Origin: an uncultured Candidatus Poseidoniales archaeon | GTDB lineage: Archaea > Thermoplasmatota > Poseidoniia > Poseidoniales > Poseidoniaceae | Reading direction: 5' to 3' | Assembly: GCA_905182125.1 (NCBI GenBank) | Contig: CAJJAV010000028.1 | Span: 1-41,487 of the forward strand | DNA length: 41,487 bases | In this document: positions 17,868 to 25,732 of the stretch, piece by piece | Position numbering within the stretch: the first letter of the stretch is position 1 | Layout of the letters: each line of letters begins with the position of its first letter | Program-made: the position numbers and the translations under genes | Notes under the pieces: generated by a model | What the model was told of the DNA's origin: nothing | The model's database searches: none | Seen by the model: the letters and a program-made list of their open reading frames with translations, nothing else

Positions 17868-18110
17868 GCACACCAAGCGCCTTCATGGCGGTCGATGGTT
17901 GAGCGTAAGCCAGACTGGTTGGTTGACCTTCAGGGGGACCTACCCAGTGAGAGTGAGGGGCTGAAACATCATGATCGAATGAGCAAAGCAAACAGCGGTG
18001 AGTTCCTCGAACCCTTGCGCAGACCACACGCCGTCCTGCTGTTGGCACTGATCTCTAGGGTGGTGCTTACCACGGATTGCTACAATGCAGCGAAGAAGAA
18101 GCGAAGTGAA
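17868..18110 (+). other. Longest gap: 243 bp with at most a doubtful small reading frame
   Basis: This is the longest stretch without a firm gene. A plus-strand frame runs from ATG 17895 to 18182 (95 residues, starting MVERKPDWLVDLQGDLP). The first 45 codons look protein-like, but the frame ends inside the 3' end of the opposite-strand TPR gene (72 bp overlap) and uses codons rare nearby (AGA, AGG, CTA). It could be a real small gene, a decayed gene or chance. I tested it by eye for SRP RNA, RNase P RNA and 5S rRNA motifs and found none. No clear terminator is seen. Confidence 0.3.
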
Positions 18111-19145
18111 TCACTCTTCTTCAAACGTATCGAATTGTGGCTCATCAGGGTCTTCGATGTGGCCCATTTCATCAATGTGTGAATCAAAATCAGGAAGGCT
18201 TTGCTTCCATCCACCAGGCAATTTGGTCTTATCATCAATGATCTTCAACATGCGTTCCTGCCAAGCTTTTGGTTTGCGCTGCATGATGTAAACATAGAGG
18301 ACCGAGGTTCGTATCTCTTCTGAGATGACCACATATCCTGAAGATGCCTCGAAATTCATGGCCCTCAAGAGGTTGAATGCTGGACGGTTGACCCGACGGA
18401 AAATCCGTCGACTAAAACGCATACCAAACAAAACTGTACCAAAAATAAGCAGCGTTGTCAAACAGAACGCTCCCCACCCTTGTTCGACAAAGCGGTTGGA
18501 AAGAAGGACCTCCAACAACAGAATTGGGACCGTTGTGGTCATGAATAAAAAGCTCTCAGAAACAGGTGGCTTCCTCATTTTTGTCTCAATAGCGCCCCAG
18601 CCATTGTGGTGCTTCTCCCAGGGTCTGAAGAATTCGGAAGTGTCTTGAACAGATGCAGCCATCACCATACCGTGCAATTGACTGATCTTGGCGTATTGTT
18701 GGCTACTGACATCCATGTTCTCCTCAGTAATGGCTTCCAAACGGTACTTTGCTTCGGTGTACAATCCCATATCGGCCAACAGTGTGGCTTGTTCGACAAG
18801 GGGGGTGACTTCCTCTGGCATGTGATGGCGGAGTTGCTGCCACCATTCCAAAGCGTCATCCAACAAACCCAGTTCATCGCTTAACAACCGGCCACCTAAG
18901 AACCACATAGCGGTCCGTTCAGGCTCGATTGCAATGATTTTCTTGACTGCTGAAAGGGACTTTGCTACTTGCTTGAGCGTGGGGTTTTCACCCTTGGGCG
19001 GCAATGCCGATTCTGCACATAGTTGCCAAGCATCAATGTGTGAAGGGTCTTCTTTGACAGCTAATCGTGCTGATGAATAGGCTCCTTCAAGATCACCTTC
19101 ATCGTATGCTTCAACTGCATCAAGGTAATGTTCTTCAGCGCCCAT
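18111..19145 (-). CDS. TPR protein with two membrane helices
   Basis: The protein has 344 residues. The first about 165 residues are helical TPR-type repeats: AEEHYLDAVEAYDEGDLEGAY is the first helix pair, followed by SHIDAWQLCAE and ERTAMWFLGGRL-type pairs. Two membrane segments follow near 205-225 and 230-250 (TTVPILLLEVLL and LTTLLIFGTVLF), then basic residues (SRRIFRRVNR) and a cytosolic C-terminal domain ending in an acidic tail. It may be a scaffold at the inner face of the membrane; no catalytic motif is visible. The ATG at 19145 has AGGTG upstream, better than the GTG at 19154. It starts 26 bp after the Gar1-fusion gene and is probably co-transcribed with it. Confidence 0.85.
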   Translation of the reverse strand: MGAEEHYLDAVEAYDEGDLEGAYSSARLAVKEDPSHIDAWQLCAESALPPKGENPTLKQVAKSLSAVKKIIAIEPERTAMWFLGGRLLSDELGLLDDALEWWQQLRHHMPEEVTPLVEQATLLADMGLYTEAKYRLEAITEENMDVSSQQYAKISQLHGMVMAASVQDTSEFFRPWEKHHNGWGAIETKMRKPPVSESFLFMTTTVPILLLEVLLSNRFVEQGWGAFCLTTLLIFGTVLFGMRFSRRIFRRVNRPAFNLLRAMNFEASSGYVVISEEIRTSVLYVYIMQRKPKAWQERMLKIIDDKTKLPGGWKQSLPDFDSHIDEMGHIEDPDEPQFDTFEEE

Positions 19146-19171
19146 TTGACACACCTATGGTTGATCAAGAA

Positions 19172-20770
19172 TCAGTCATCTCGACCCATAAGGTCGCGTG
19201 GCGGTCGGTTGTGAGCATGACCATCGGCTTTTTTACCGCTGGCTTTACGGAATTCTCGAGGTTCACGGCGAGGAGGGCGTGTATCGCCACCTCGTGAATC
19301 TCCTCCGCGTGAATCGCCACCTCGTCGGTCGCCGCCTCGTGAATCTCCTCCGCGTGAATCGCCACCTCGTCGGTCGCCGCCTCGTGAATCTCCTCCGCGT
19401 GAATCGCCACCTCGTCGGTCGCCGCCTCGTGAATCTCCTCCGCGTGAATCGCCACCTCGTCGGTCGCCACCTCGTGAATCTCCTCCGCGTGAATCGCCAC
19501 CTCGTCGGTCGCCACCTCGTGAATCGCCGCCTCGTGAATCGCCACCTCGTCGGTCGCCACCTCGTGAATCGCCACCTCGTCGGTCGCCACCTCCGAATCT
19601 GTCGCCGCCTCGTGAATCGCCACCTCGTCGGTCGTCGCGTCGTGGTGGACGGCTTTGTCCGCCACCTCGTGAATCTCCTCCACGTGAATCGCCACCTCGT
19701 CGGTCATCGCGTCGTGGTGGACGGCTTTGTCCGCCGCCTCCGCCACCGCTACGAGGATCACCGCATCGGTTGCATTCTTGTCGGAATGCGAAATTTGAGT
19801 TGTTGCATTTGGGGCACTCCCAATCATTATCGGTGTACACCTCGCCTCCACCACGGCCTCTTCGGTCGTCGTTGTTTCTTCGGTCGCCCCGATCCGGGGA
19901 GGATCTTCGCTCACCGCGATCATTTCCTCTCTGGCCTCCGCCAGCCTTTGGTGCTCCACACTTGTTGCACTCGGTTCGCCAAGCGAAGTTGTCATTGTGG
20001 CATTTCGGACAGTCCCAATCGCCATCTTTACGATTGTTGGAACGATCGTTTCGCTCAAAGCGTCCACCGCGGTCTTCACGGCCTTGGAATCCACGGTCGT
20101 TGGAGCGACCACGGTCGTTGGAGCGTCCGCCACCGCTGCCCTTTGCTTCACCGCATCGGTTGCATTCTTGTCGGAAAGCGAAGTTGTTGTTGTTGCACTT
20201 TGGACAATCCCAATCGCCACCGTTGCTGGAACGGTCGTTTCGATCGTTTCGTCCACCGCGGTCTTCACGGCCTTGGAACCCACGGTCATTGGAGCGACCA
20301 CGGTCGTTGGAGCGTCCGCCACCGCTGCCCTTTGCTTCACCGCATCGGTTGCATTCTTGTCGGAAAGCGAAGTTGTTGTTGTTGCACTTTGGACAATCCC
20401 AATCGCCACCGTTGCTGGAACGGTCGTTTCGATCGTTTCGCTCAAATCGGCCGCCTCGGTCGTTTCGGCCTTGGTCTCGACGGTCGTTGCCTCGAGCACC
20501 GTCTCGGCCTCCAGTGCTTCGCTCTTCGCGAGCCTTCTTTGGACGTATGTTGACTTCAACACCGACCAGGCTTGGAATGTCGAGTTTTCGATCGAGATGA
20601 GCGACGTGAGCAAGTGGTGCGTTGGTGTTCCCCAAGACTGCGTCAACTTTACCGATGTATACACCAGTATCGCCATACACAATGATTGATTCAAGGGCGG
20701 GTGATGATCCTGTAAAGGACACCAAAAGGCCACCTTCGTGGCTTAACGACTCAACTGTACCTGCAAACAT
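19172..20770 (-). CDS. Gar1-like H/ACA RNP core fused to four RanBP2 zinc fingers and an RGG/RGGD tail
   Basis: The protein has 532 residues. Residues 1-80 match the Gar1 fold: GTVESLSHEGGLLVSF, VYGDTGVYIGKVDAVLG, APLAHVAHL and GVEVNIRPKK align along the whole length of small archaeal Gar1 proteins, which bind Cbf5 in the H/ACA pseudouridylation complex. Four RanBP2-type fingers follow with Cys at 126/129/140/143, 189/192/203/206, 254/257/268/271 and 319/322/333/336. Each fits W-x-C-x2-C-x3-N-x6-C-x2-C, a fold known to bind single-stranded RNA. Arg/Asp/Gly-rich linkers separate them. Residues about 340-500 are a long RGGD repeat, and the end is basic. Usual archaeal Gar1 proteins have about 75-100 residues. 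RNA-binding is strongly implied; a Gar1 role in rRNA pseudouridylation is inferred from the fold. Confidence 0.88.
   Translation of the reverse strand: MFAGTVESLSHEGGLLVSFTGSSPALESIIVYGDTGVYIGKVDAVLGNTNAPLAHVAHLDRKLDIPSLVGVEVNIRPKKAREERSTGGRDGARGNDRRDQGRNDRGGRFERNDRNDRSSNGGDWDCPKCNNNNFAFRQECNRCGEAKGSGGGRSNDRGRSNDRGFQGREDRGGRNDRNDRSSNGGDWDCPKCNNNNFAFRQECNRCGEAKGSGGGRSNDRGRSNDRGFQGREDRGGRFERNDRSNNRKDGDWDCPKCHNDNFAWRTECNKCGAPKAGGGQRGNDRGERRSSPDRGDRRNNDDRRGRGGGEVYTDNDWECPKCNNSNFAFRQECNRCGDPRSGGGGGGQSRPPRRDDRRGGDSRGGDSRGGGQSRPPRRDDRRGGDSRGGDRFGGGDRRGGDSRGGDRRGGDSRGGDSRGGDRRGGDSRGGDSRGGDRRGGDSRGGDSRGGDRRGGDSRGGDSRGGDRRGGDSRGGDSRGGDRRGGDSRGGDSRGGDTRPPRREPREFRKASGKKADGHAHNRPPRDLMGRDD
19291..19620. 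repeat. 45-bp tandem repeat array coding the RGG/RGGD tail
   Basis: A 45-bp unit (15 codons, giving Asp-Arg-Arg-Gly-Gly-Asp-Ser-Arg-Gly-Gly-Asp-Ser-Arg-Gly-Gly) is repeated head to tail with starts at 19291, 19336, 19381, 19426 and 19471. The copies are almost identical at DNA level, including the Arg and Gly codons chosen. From about 19510 the array breaks down into 18- and 27-bp shortened units. The unit length keeps the reading frame, so copy number can change without a frameshift. The array also keeps other frames open, which creates several false long frames here. Confidence 0.9.
20062..20441. repeat. Tandem 189-bp duplication of one zinc finger plus linker
   Basis: 20062-20250 and 20251-20439 are near-identical head-to-tail copies, each coding 63 residues: one RanBP2 finger with its Arg/Asp/Gly linker. 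The differences I can see are two substitutions near the start of the second copy (AATCCACGGTCGTT against AACCCACGGTCATT). The other two fingers are clearly more diverged, so this is the most recent duplication in the gene. Confidence 0.85.
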
Positions 20771-20831
20771 AACTCAACACTCTCAAATTAAGGGGCCAAC
20801 CTTCCCTTCTTGAGGGTACCGGTAGCCGTCC

Positions 20832-22802
20832 TCATTCCTTTTTGGCTCTGTTTGCCACGATGACACCAAGCAAGGTGACGGTGAGCGTGGCGAGTGTTGA
20901 CAGAGCAGGCATGCTCTCTTCGGCGACCGGTAAACTGTCATCGACAATCGGGTCATTCGAGGAGGCATAAGGGTCTGGGACCTGCACTTGCATCGTTGTC
21001 ATGATGCCTGATTCATCGGTCGCAACCAATGTGATATCATAGATTGTAACGGGTGGGTTTTGCGACGAACATGAAACGATGTTTACGTCAATTTCCCAGA
21101 CGATCCCGGAACGAACGAAGTCGTTGGTGGAGTATCCACACAATGTCAGCGACATCTGGACGCTCTCGCCGTCTGCATCAAGCACCTTCCCTTGGAGGGT
21201 AAATTTGAGGTAACTTGCATCCCATGTGGCGTTTGTCCCATCGAGGTTAACTTCGAGTTCAATCACAGGTGGTGCACTGGCCTTTTTCAAGCCGAAGTCG
21301 AGCATGAACTCGTAGTCAAGCATGCCATTGGATTGTGCTTGACCCATCACCAGGACCATACCAGGGGCGAGACCTTCGAGTGGAAGCGAGATGGTAGATG
21401 CATCGGAGGCAACAGTCACGGTTCGCATTTGACCCATAGTGGCCATTTGGTGGGCGTGAGCGGACACAGATAACTCACTCACAACGCCGGTAGGTGTCAA
21501 GGTAAATTCGACAGCGTCCCCTGCTTCAGAAATGACCGCATCTGCTGTGAAGGGTTGAGCAAAGGTCCAGTTTCGTGTCTCAACAGAGGTGGCGCCAAAG
21601 GGATCGACAACTGTGCATTCAGATTCTGCCTGTGCGTTTGCTGCCACATCGGCAGGCCCGTCCAAGAAGAGTGTACCATCTTCATCGAGTCCAGTGATCC
21701 ACTGGCCAACATAGTCTGAGTCTGCAAAGGTGCAATCGAGGGCCCATCCACTGTCGTCGGTTGCCCACAATTCTGTAACCACACCGGCCACGAGGGATCG
21801 TGTTCCCATTGTGTAAGGGATCACTGTCCCATCAACAGGTGCTTCAGCAGTCCATTCTGGGACTTCATTGGTTTCTGGAGATTGAGTGGTGAAATCCAAG
21901 AAAAGATTTCGAATAATCGGGTATTCGCTCGAAGCGTAATTGACTTCTTGTGTGACTCGAAGGCGTCCATCAGGCAAATATTGCGTTTCTGGTAGCGGCA
22001 TTGCAGTGCTTTCCATGCCATCATCGCGGAGTGAAGAGTTGACCAACCTTAGGCCTTGTAATTGCGGGAATGTAAGCACCAGACCAGCTTGACTCATGTT
22101 GGTAACGTTCAATGCGAGGGTGAAATTGGAAGCACCGCTGTTTGGCAGTTGGTCGAATTGTACATTGTTGCTTTCGCCTTCTTTAGTGAACATGAGGATT
22201 TGCAGGTCATCTGTGATGGTGACTGGGACCTCTTTGCAATCTGAAGAAGCCAAGAGATTTTGACAATTTCGCTCTTCTGCATGGTTATCAGGCACGAGGT
22301 TTACCTCATCCAGAGATATGCCATCCTTGACGAATTCAAGATCATTCCAGTCCACGCCACCTCGGTGAGGCAAGCCTTCACGGATCCCAATGCGGGTGTC
22401 CATGTCAGCGATGCAGTCTGGACCAATGGCTCGAATAGCTTCACGTTCATCGGTGCTCATCCAAGAGTTGTTCCCACCAGGGGTTCCTTCAAACAATCCG
22501 TCAAGGTTTTCTCGAACGGTTGCCGAGTTGCTGCCATTCACGTAGGCTACAGCGCCCATCTGAGCTGTGGCCCAGTCTTCATTGAGGAGAATATCAAAAG
22601 CGGCAAAATTATAATCGAATAAATCTTCAAATTTGTAGCCACTGCAGTCCACTTCAAGCGATTCTTGTCGGGCGCTTGTTGGTGCTTCTGAAGGTTCAGA
22701 GATGGCGCTGTGCTCATTGACCATGCTTGATGCGGCCATCAATAAGAACAGGATGATGATGGTCACTGCGGTTGAAGTTTGGGCGAAACGAGGTCTTGCC
22801 AT
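20832..22802 (-). CDS. Secreted or surface protein anchored at both ends, unknown function
   Basis: The protein has 656 residues. The N-terminus is short and basic (MARPRFAQ) followed by a hydrophobic run (AVTIIILFLLMAA), a signal peptide or anchor. The C-terminus has a Ser/Pro spacer and a hydrophobic helix followed by Asn-Arg-Ala-Lys-Lys-Glu, the usual layout of an archaeal C-terminal surface anchor. The body is acidic and beta-rich with several N-glycosylation sequons (NGS, NNS, NFT, NMS, NAT) and scattered Cys pairs. No enzyme motif is seen. GAGGTAAGC directly before the ATG at 22802 fixes this start; a longer frame to 22976 runs into the permease gene. It lies just downstream of the ABC genes and may be their partner or cargo. 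Confidence 0.88.
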   Translation of the reverse strand: MARPRFAQTSTAVTIIILFLLMAASSMVNEHSAISEPSEAPTSARQESLEVDCSGYKFEDLFDYNFAAFDILLNEDWATAQMGAVAYVNGSNSATVRENLDGLFEGTPGGNNSWMSTDEREAIRAIGPDCIADMDTRIGIREGLPHRGGVDWNDLEFVKDGISLDEVNLVPDNHAEERNCQNLLASSDCKEVPVTITDDLQILMFTKEGESNNVQFDQLPNSGASNFTLALNVTNMSQAGLVLTFPQLQGLRLVNSSLRDDGMESTAMPLPETQYLPDGRLRVTQEVNYASSEYPIIRNLFLDFTTQSPETNEVPEWTAEAPVDGTVIPYTMGTRSLVAGVVTELWATDDSGWALDCTFADSDYVGQWITGLDEDGTLFLDGPADVAANAQAESECTVVDPFGATSVETRNWTFAQPFTADAVISEAGDAVEFTLTPTGVVSELSVSAHAHQMATMGQMRTVTVASDASTISLPLEGLAPGMVLVMGQAQSNGMLDYEFMLDFGLKKASAPPVIELEVNLDGTNATWDASYLKFTLQGKVLDADGESVQMSLTLCGYSTNDFVRSGIVWEIDVNIVSCSSQNPPVTIYDITLVATDESGIMTTMQVQVPDPYASSNDPIVDDSLPVAEESMPALSTLATLTVTLLGVIVANRAKKE

Positions 22803-22827
22803 GCTTACCTCGGTGCAGTCTTGTTTG

Positions 22828-22846
22828 AAAGAGACTTCGCCTCTTT
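22828..22846 (-). promoter_or_regulatory. Inverted repeat in the leader of the surface-protein gene
   Basis: AAAGAG (22828-22833) and CTCTTT (22841-22846) are perfect inverted arms around a 7-nt loop, between the permease stop (22892) and the surface-protein start (22802). It could be a weak transcription stop, an mRNA hairpin or an operator; there is no T-run to call it a terminator. Confidence 0.25.
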
Positions 22847-22891
22847 GTGGGGAGAATCTGTACTTTTGGAACACCTCGAAGGGGAGCATAG

Positions 22892-23722
22892 TCAAGGTTG
22901 CAAGGTTTCCATTCGACGGACAAACCACCATGTTGGTAAAACCGTCCATACAATGGCCATGCTCCATGTTTGCCATGCAGCAATGCCACGATCAATCTGA
23001 ACCAACCTTGTTTCCAACAGGTGATGATACACCCCATTTGGAGAAAGAAGATCCAATGCGCCTTCAAGTGCCAGCCATTGAACGTTGTTTTCTTCACCGA
23101 TGGTAACGCCCGATGCAAAGGCGACCATCGTTGTCACCAATGCCCAGAGGAAGGTGAACAAAAACCACATTCCGATACCAAAAGCGACCGCTGTTCCCTG
23201 GTCCTTTGTTCGAGATGAAGCCAATAAAGCAAACACCACATACCACAACAAAATCAACGATGTCGCCACAAGGTGCACGGTGATGTCAGCCATTGAAGCC
23301 CATTCACCAAGGCGCCATCGAATGATTGCTAGCGAGAGAAGGATGAGAACTGCAACTGGGATGAAAATAGCTTGCCACATACCAAGGACCAGAGCCAATG
23401 CTTGGTGCGTACGAGGCATTGGTTGTGCGAGTTTCAACTCAAACACGCCGCTCGCTCTGTCTCTGCTGACACCGTCAAAGGCCAGTAAAACGCCACACAT
23501 CGTAGCGCCAAAAACAACGCCGAGGCTGGCATAGAACAGCACTTCCATCGGTTCATCGGGTTGATGCCCACCTGGCAAAATGATGTTTGGATCTGAGAAT
23601 CCCCAAGCCATTCCAGGAAGAAAGAGAACCAAAATAGGCAACATAATCAACATACGAGTGGAACGTACACGGTCCCAAAAGACTCGGTTAGCAAGCGCCA
23701 GGAGTCGTTGAAGATCATTCAT
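22892..23722 (-). CDS. ABC-2 type transporter permease
   Basis: The protein has 276 residues with about six membrane helices and the ABC-2 layout. A helix near 25-43 (LIMLPILVLFLPGMAWGF) is followed by an outer loop, then a helix pair separated by the cytosolic motif SRDRASGVFELKLAQPMPR that contacts the ATPase, then helices near 105-130, 145-165, 180-205 and a last one near 255. Its start overlaps the ATPase stop by 4 bp (ATGA), so the pair works as one exporter. The substrate cannot be read from sequence; ABC-2 exporters move lipids, glycans, drugs or peptides, and a similar layout occurs in copper and gliding-type systems. Confidence 0.9.
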   Translation of the reverse strand: MNDLQRLLALANRVFWDRVRSTRMLIMLPILVLFLPGMAWGFSDPNIILPGGHQPDEPMEVLFYASLGVVFGATMCGVLLAFDGVSRDRASGVFELKLAQPMPRTHQALALVLGMWQAIFIPVAVLILLSLAIIRWRLGEWASMADITVHLVATSLILLWYVVFALLASSRTKDQGTAVAFGIGMWFLFTFLWALVTTMVAFASGVTIGEENNVQWLALEGALDLLSPNGVYHHLLETRLVQIDRGIAAWQTWSMAIVWTVLPTWWFVRRMETLQP

Positions 23723-24738
23723 TCTTCTTCCCCTCCAATTCGACGATGCGGCAGCAAGGCAGCAGATGCAATATCCAAACCAACTTCATCGATGTCCATG
23801 CCGGTTGCAGCGCAAAGCATCTCAACAATACCGGGTGGACGAGGATTCCAAGAGGTCACCTCAATGCCCCGATTGACAAAATCGGCGAGGAGATTTTCAT
23901 TTGACTCGGGAAGTGCCACACGCCATGTGTTTTGGTCGCTGATGGTTGCTTTTTCAGCATGCTCACACCATGATAGATTTGGTAATTCACCCGTGCCTGT
24001 AACTTCAATCGTGCTGGGTAAGTCGAGGCTTTCAGCAACCGAGTCAAGCGTTCCTACGGCCAAAATCTGGCCCCGGTGCATCAATGCAATCCGATCGGTA
24101 ATGGCGGCTAACCCCTCGACTTGGTGCGAGGAGATGACGATGGAAACCCCTTTTCCCGTCAATTCGTGGAGCAATCGGACAAAGGCTGTGGCTGCAACGG
24201 GGTCAAGGCCGTTCAGTGGTTCGTCCAGAAGCAGAACCTTTGGGGCGCCGAGCAATGCCACTGCGAGTGTCAACCGCTGTCGCATCCCTTGGCTTAATCC
24301 TGACAGGGGCGTGTCACATCGATCAGCCAAGCCGACAAGACGCAACAACCCCTCAACACGTTTCAGGGACGTGCCCCGCATTTCAGCGAGTTCTAACAGA
24401 GCATCTTGGACTGACTGTCGCCCCTGCCATCGAACCTGTTCTGGCATGTGGCCGACGATGGTTCGTAAATCTGCGGCGCTCATCAGGGCGGCGGCTTCGA
24501 CCTTGCCCAGATGGATGCTTCCATCTTGAACCGGGAGAACACCTGCAATGGTTCGAAGAAGTGTGGTTTTTCCTGCCCCATTCGGCCCAATCAACCCAAG
24601 GATTTCACCGGGTTTGAGGCTCAGCGACACATCCATGACGCCAGGTCCCCGTTTGGTTCGCCATGGTTTGAAGGTTGTAGGAGCGCTGACCTTGTGGCGG
24701 AATGTCACCCCATTGAGTTCGAGCAGGGGTTCCTCCAT
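23719..24738 (-). CDS. ABC transporter ATP-binding protein
   Basis: The protein has 339 residues. The nucleotide-binding domain has Walker A GPNGAGKTT (51-59), signature LSGLSQGMRQR (145-155), Walker B VLLLDEP (168-174) and the switch His205. The last about 100 residues form the C-terminal extension common to ABC-2 exporter ATPases. A 15-residue insert before the first core strand (KVSAPTTFKPWRTKR region, about 16-30) is unusual. It forms an operon with the overlapping permease. A TATA-like element 31 bp upstream suggests a leaderless transcript starting here. Confidence 0.93.
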   Translation of the reverse strand: MEEPLLELNGVTFRHKVSAPTTFKPWRTKRGPGVMDVSLSLKPGEILGLIGPNGAGKTTLLRTIAGVLPVQDGSIHLGKVEAAALMSAADLRTIVGHMPEQVRWQGRQSVQDALLELAEMRGTSLKRVEGLLRLVGLADRCDTPLSGLSQGMRQRLTLAVALLGAPKVLLLDEPLNGLDPVAATAFVRLLHELTGKGVSIVISSHQVEGLAAITDRIALMHRGQILAVGTLDSVAESLDLPSTIEVTGTGELPNLSWCEHAEKATISDQNTWRVALPESNENLLADFVNRGIEVTSWNPRPPGIVEMLCAATGMDIDEVGLDIASAALLPHRRIGGEEE

Positions 24739-24763
24739 GGTGTGGCGACGAGGTCATGACTTG

Positions 24764-24773
24764 ACAATATACC
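24764..24773 (-). promoter_or_regulatory. TATA-like element of the ABC operon
   Basis: The minus strand reads GGTATATTGT, centred about 31 bp before the ATPase ATG (24738), consistent with a leaderless archaeal promoter. The same A/T-rich patch lies about 60 bp before the divergent gene at 24830, so it may sit in a shared control region. Confidence 0.45.
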
Positions 24774-24829
24774 GTTCAATTTGTCGAAGAACCCCAATCC
24801 TCATCACCGCCAGCACTGCACGACGGCTC

Positions 24830-25729
24830 ATGAGCCAACTTTGGAACCTTGTTCCAACACTGTTGGTCATCTTGGGTCTGTTCATTGTCATTTGGTGGCT
24901 CCGTCGAGGTTTGGAGGCCGATGATCCAATGCGTCATCCTCGATCTTTGTTAGGCCCACTTGGCTTGGAAATGGCACTCTGCGGAACGGTTTTAATTTGG
25001 CTTGTGCCTTTGGGCATTCTTCTTGTGATGCCGGTGTTGCTGATGTTGTCTGCCTTGAGCCCAGCGGGTCGGGCGGATTGGACGGAGCATCGCAGAGCGA
25101 GGGTCACCCTTTGCCTATCGTTGGTAGCGATGGTCATCGTTGGAGGTTTTGTCCCAGTCGCTCAGCCAGTCGCTCCAGAAGCCTGGGGTGAACCGCTCAT
25201 GAAAGAGAATCCAAACGCCCCACTGTACCCTGCAAGTGAGCAATTTACTTGGTTGATGCTCCCTGAAGAGGCTGGTTTCGATGTCGAAATCGTTCAGTCA
25301 GTCAGCATGCGACTGCCTTACCAATACGGTCCATGGGGGGCAGCTTCAACCGCTTTAGATCTGGCCCAATTGCTGGGGATGGAAAGCGGCAGGATGCGTC
25401 AGGCAATCGAATTGCTCGACCAGCAAACTGCTGGCCCAACCCTTGACCCCGACCAGATGAATCTTGTCGCAATCAGCACAGAAGACGCGCACAGGTACCG
25501 TTCAACAACCGCCGATGTGGATGAACGAGTGGACGTTCGTGTGTTCGAACTACGCAGTTTGCTGAGCACCTCAACCGATGGAACTCGGGTCGGGGAAGTT
25601 CTTTGTGTCGCAAAAGCCCTCCCCGGTGGGGAATTGCAGTTGCTGATCGTTGTCCGCCCCATTCTTCATCCTGGTTTGTCTTCTGACCGCTTCGCAGAAT
25701 CCTTGGTCATCGAATGGCTCGCTGAATGA
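24830..25729 (+). CDS. Unknown membrane protein
   Basis: The protein has 299 residues. Membrane helices are seen near 8-24 (LLVILGLFIVIWWL), two in tandem near 42-75 (LCGTVLIWLVPLGILLVMPVLLML) and one near 91-108 (LSLVAMVIVGGFVP). The remaining about 190 residues are soluble, with a helical middle (TALDLAQLLGMESGRMRQAIELLD) and a beta-rich end. I do not recognise the family. It is divergent from the ABC operon by 91 bp, so a link to transport is possible but unproven. The upstream in-frame extension to 24548 is antisense to the ATPase gene and is discarded. Confidence 0.8.
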   Translation: MSQLWNLVPTLLVILGLFIVIWWLRRGLEADDPMRHPRSLLGPLGLEMALCGTVLIWLVPLGILLVMPVLLMLSALSPAGRADWTEHRRARVTLCLSLVAMVIVGGFVPVAQPVAPEAWGEPLMKENPNAPLYPASEQFTWLMLPEEAGFDVEIVQSVSMRLPYQYGPWGAASTALDLAQLLGMESGRMRQAIELLDQQTAGPTLDPDQMNLVAISTEDAHRYRSTTADVDERVDVRVFELRSLLSTSTDGTRVGEVLCVAKALPGGELQLLIVVRPILHPGLSSDRFAESLVIEWLAE

Positions 25730-25732
25730 TGG

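Noticed and set aside
17641-18048. 135-codon minus-strand frame in the gap after the giant gene
   Set aside because: It mostly lies antisense to the Ala/Gln-rich tail of the giant protein, and its composition is Arg/Leu/Cys-rich as in shadow frames.
19291-19620. CRISPR array
   Set aside because: The 45-bp units are direct head-to-tail copies with no unique spacers, they keep a reading frame, and no cas gene is nearby.
19165-20733. Second long minus-strand frame (522 codons) and long plus-strand frames (19198-20553, 19770-20600, 19997-20689) at the Gar1 locus
   Set aside because: They are shadows: the Arg/Gly/Asp repeats and their 45- and 189-bp periods keep several frames free of stops. Only the 19172-20770 frame has Gar1, paired-Cys zinc fingers and an ATG in a sensible position.
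22803-22976. 58-residue N-terminal extension of the surface protein
   Set aside because: It overlaps the permease gene and lacks a ribosome site; GAGGTAAGC before the ATG at 22802 and the signal peptide directly after it fix the shorter start.
24548-24829. 94-residue N-terminal extension of the membrane protein at 24830
   Set aside because: It is antisense to the ABC ATPase gene and has no membrane or domain signal.
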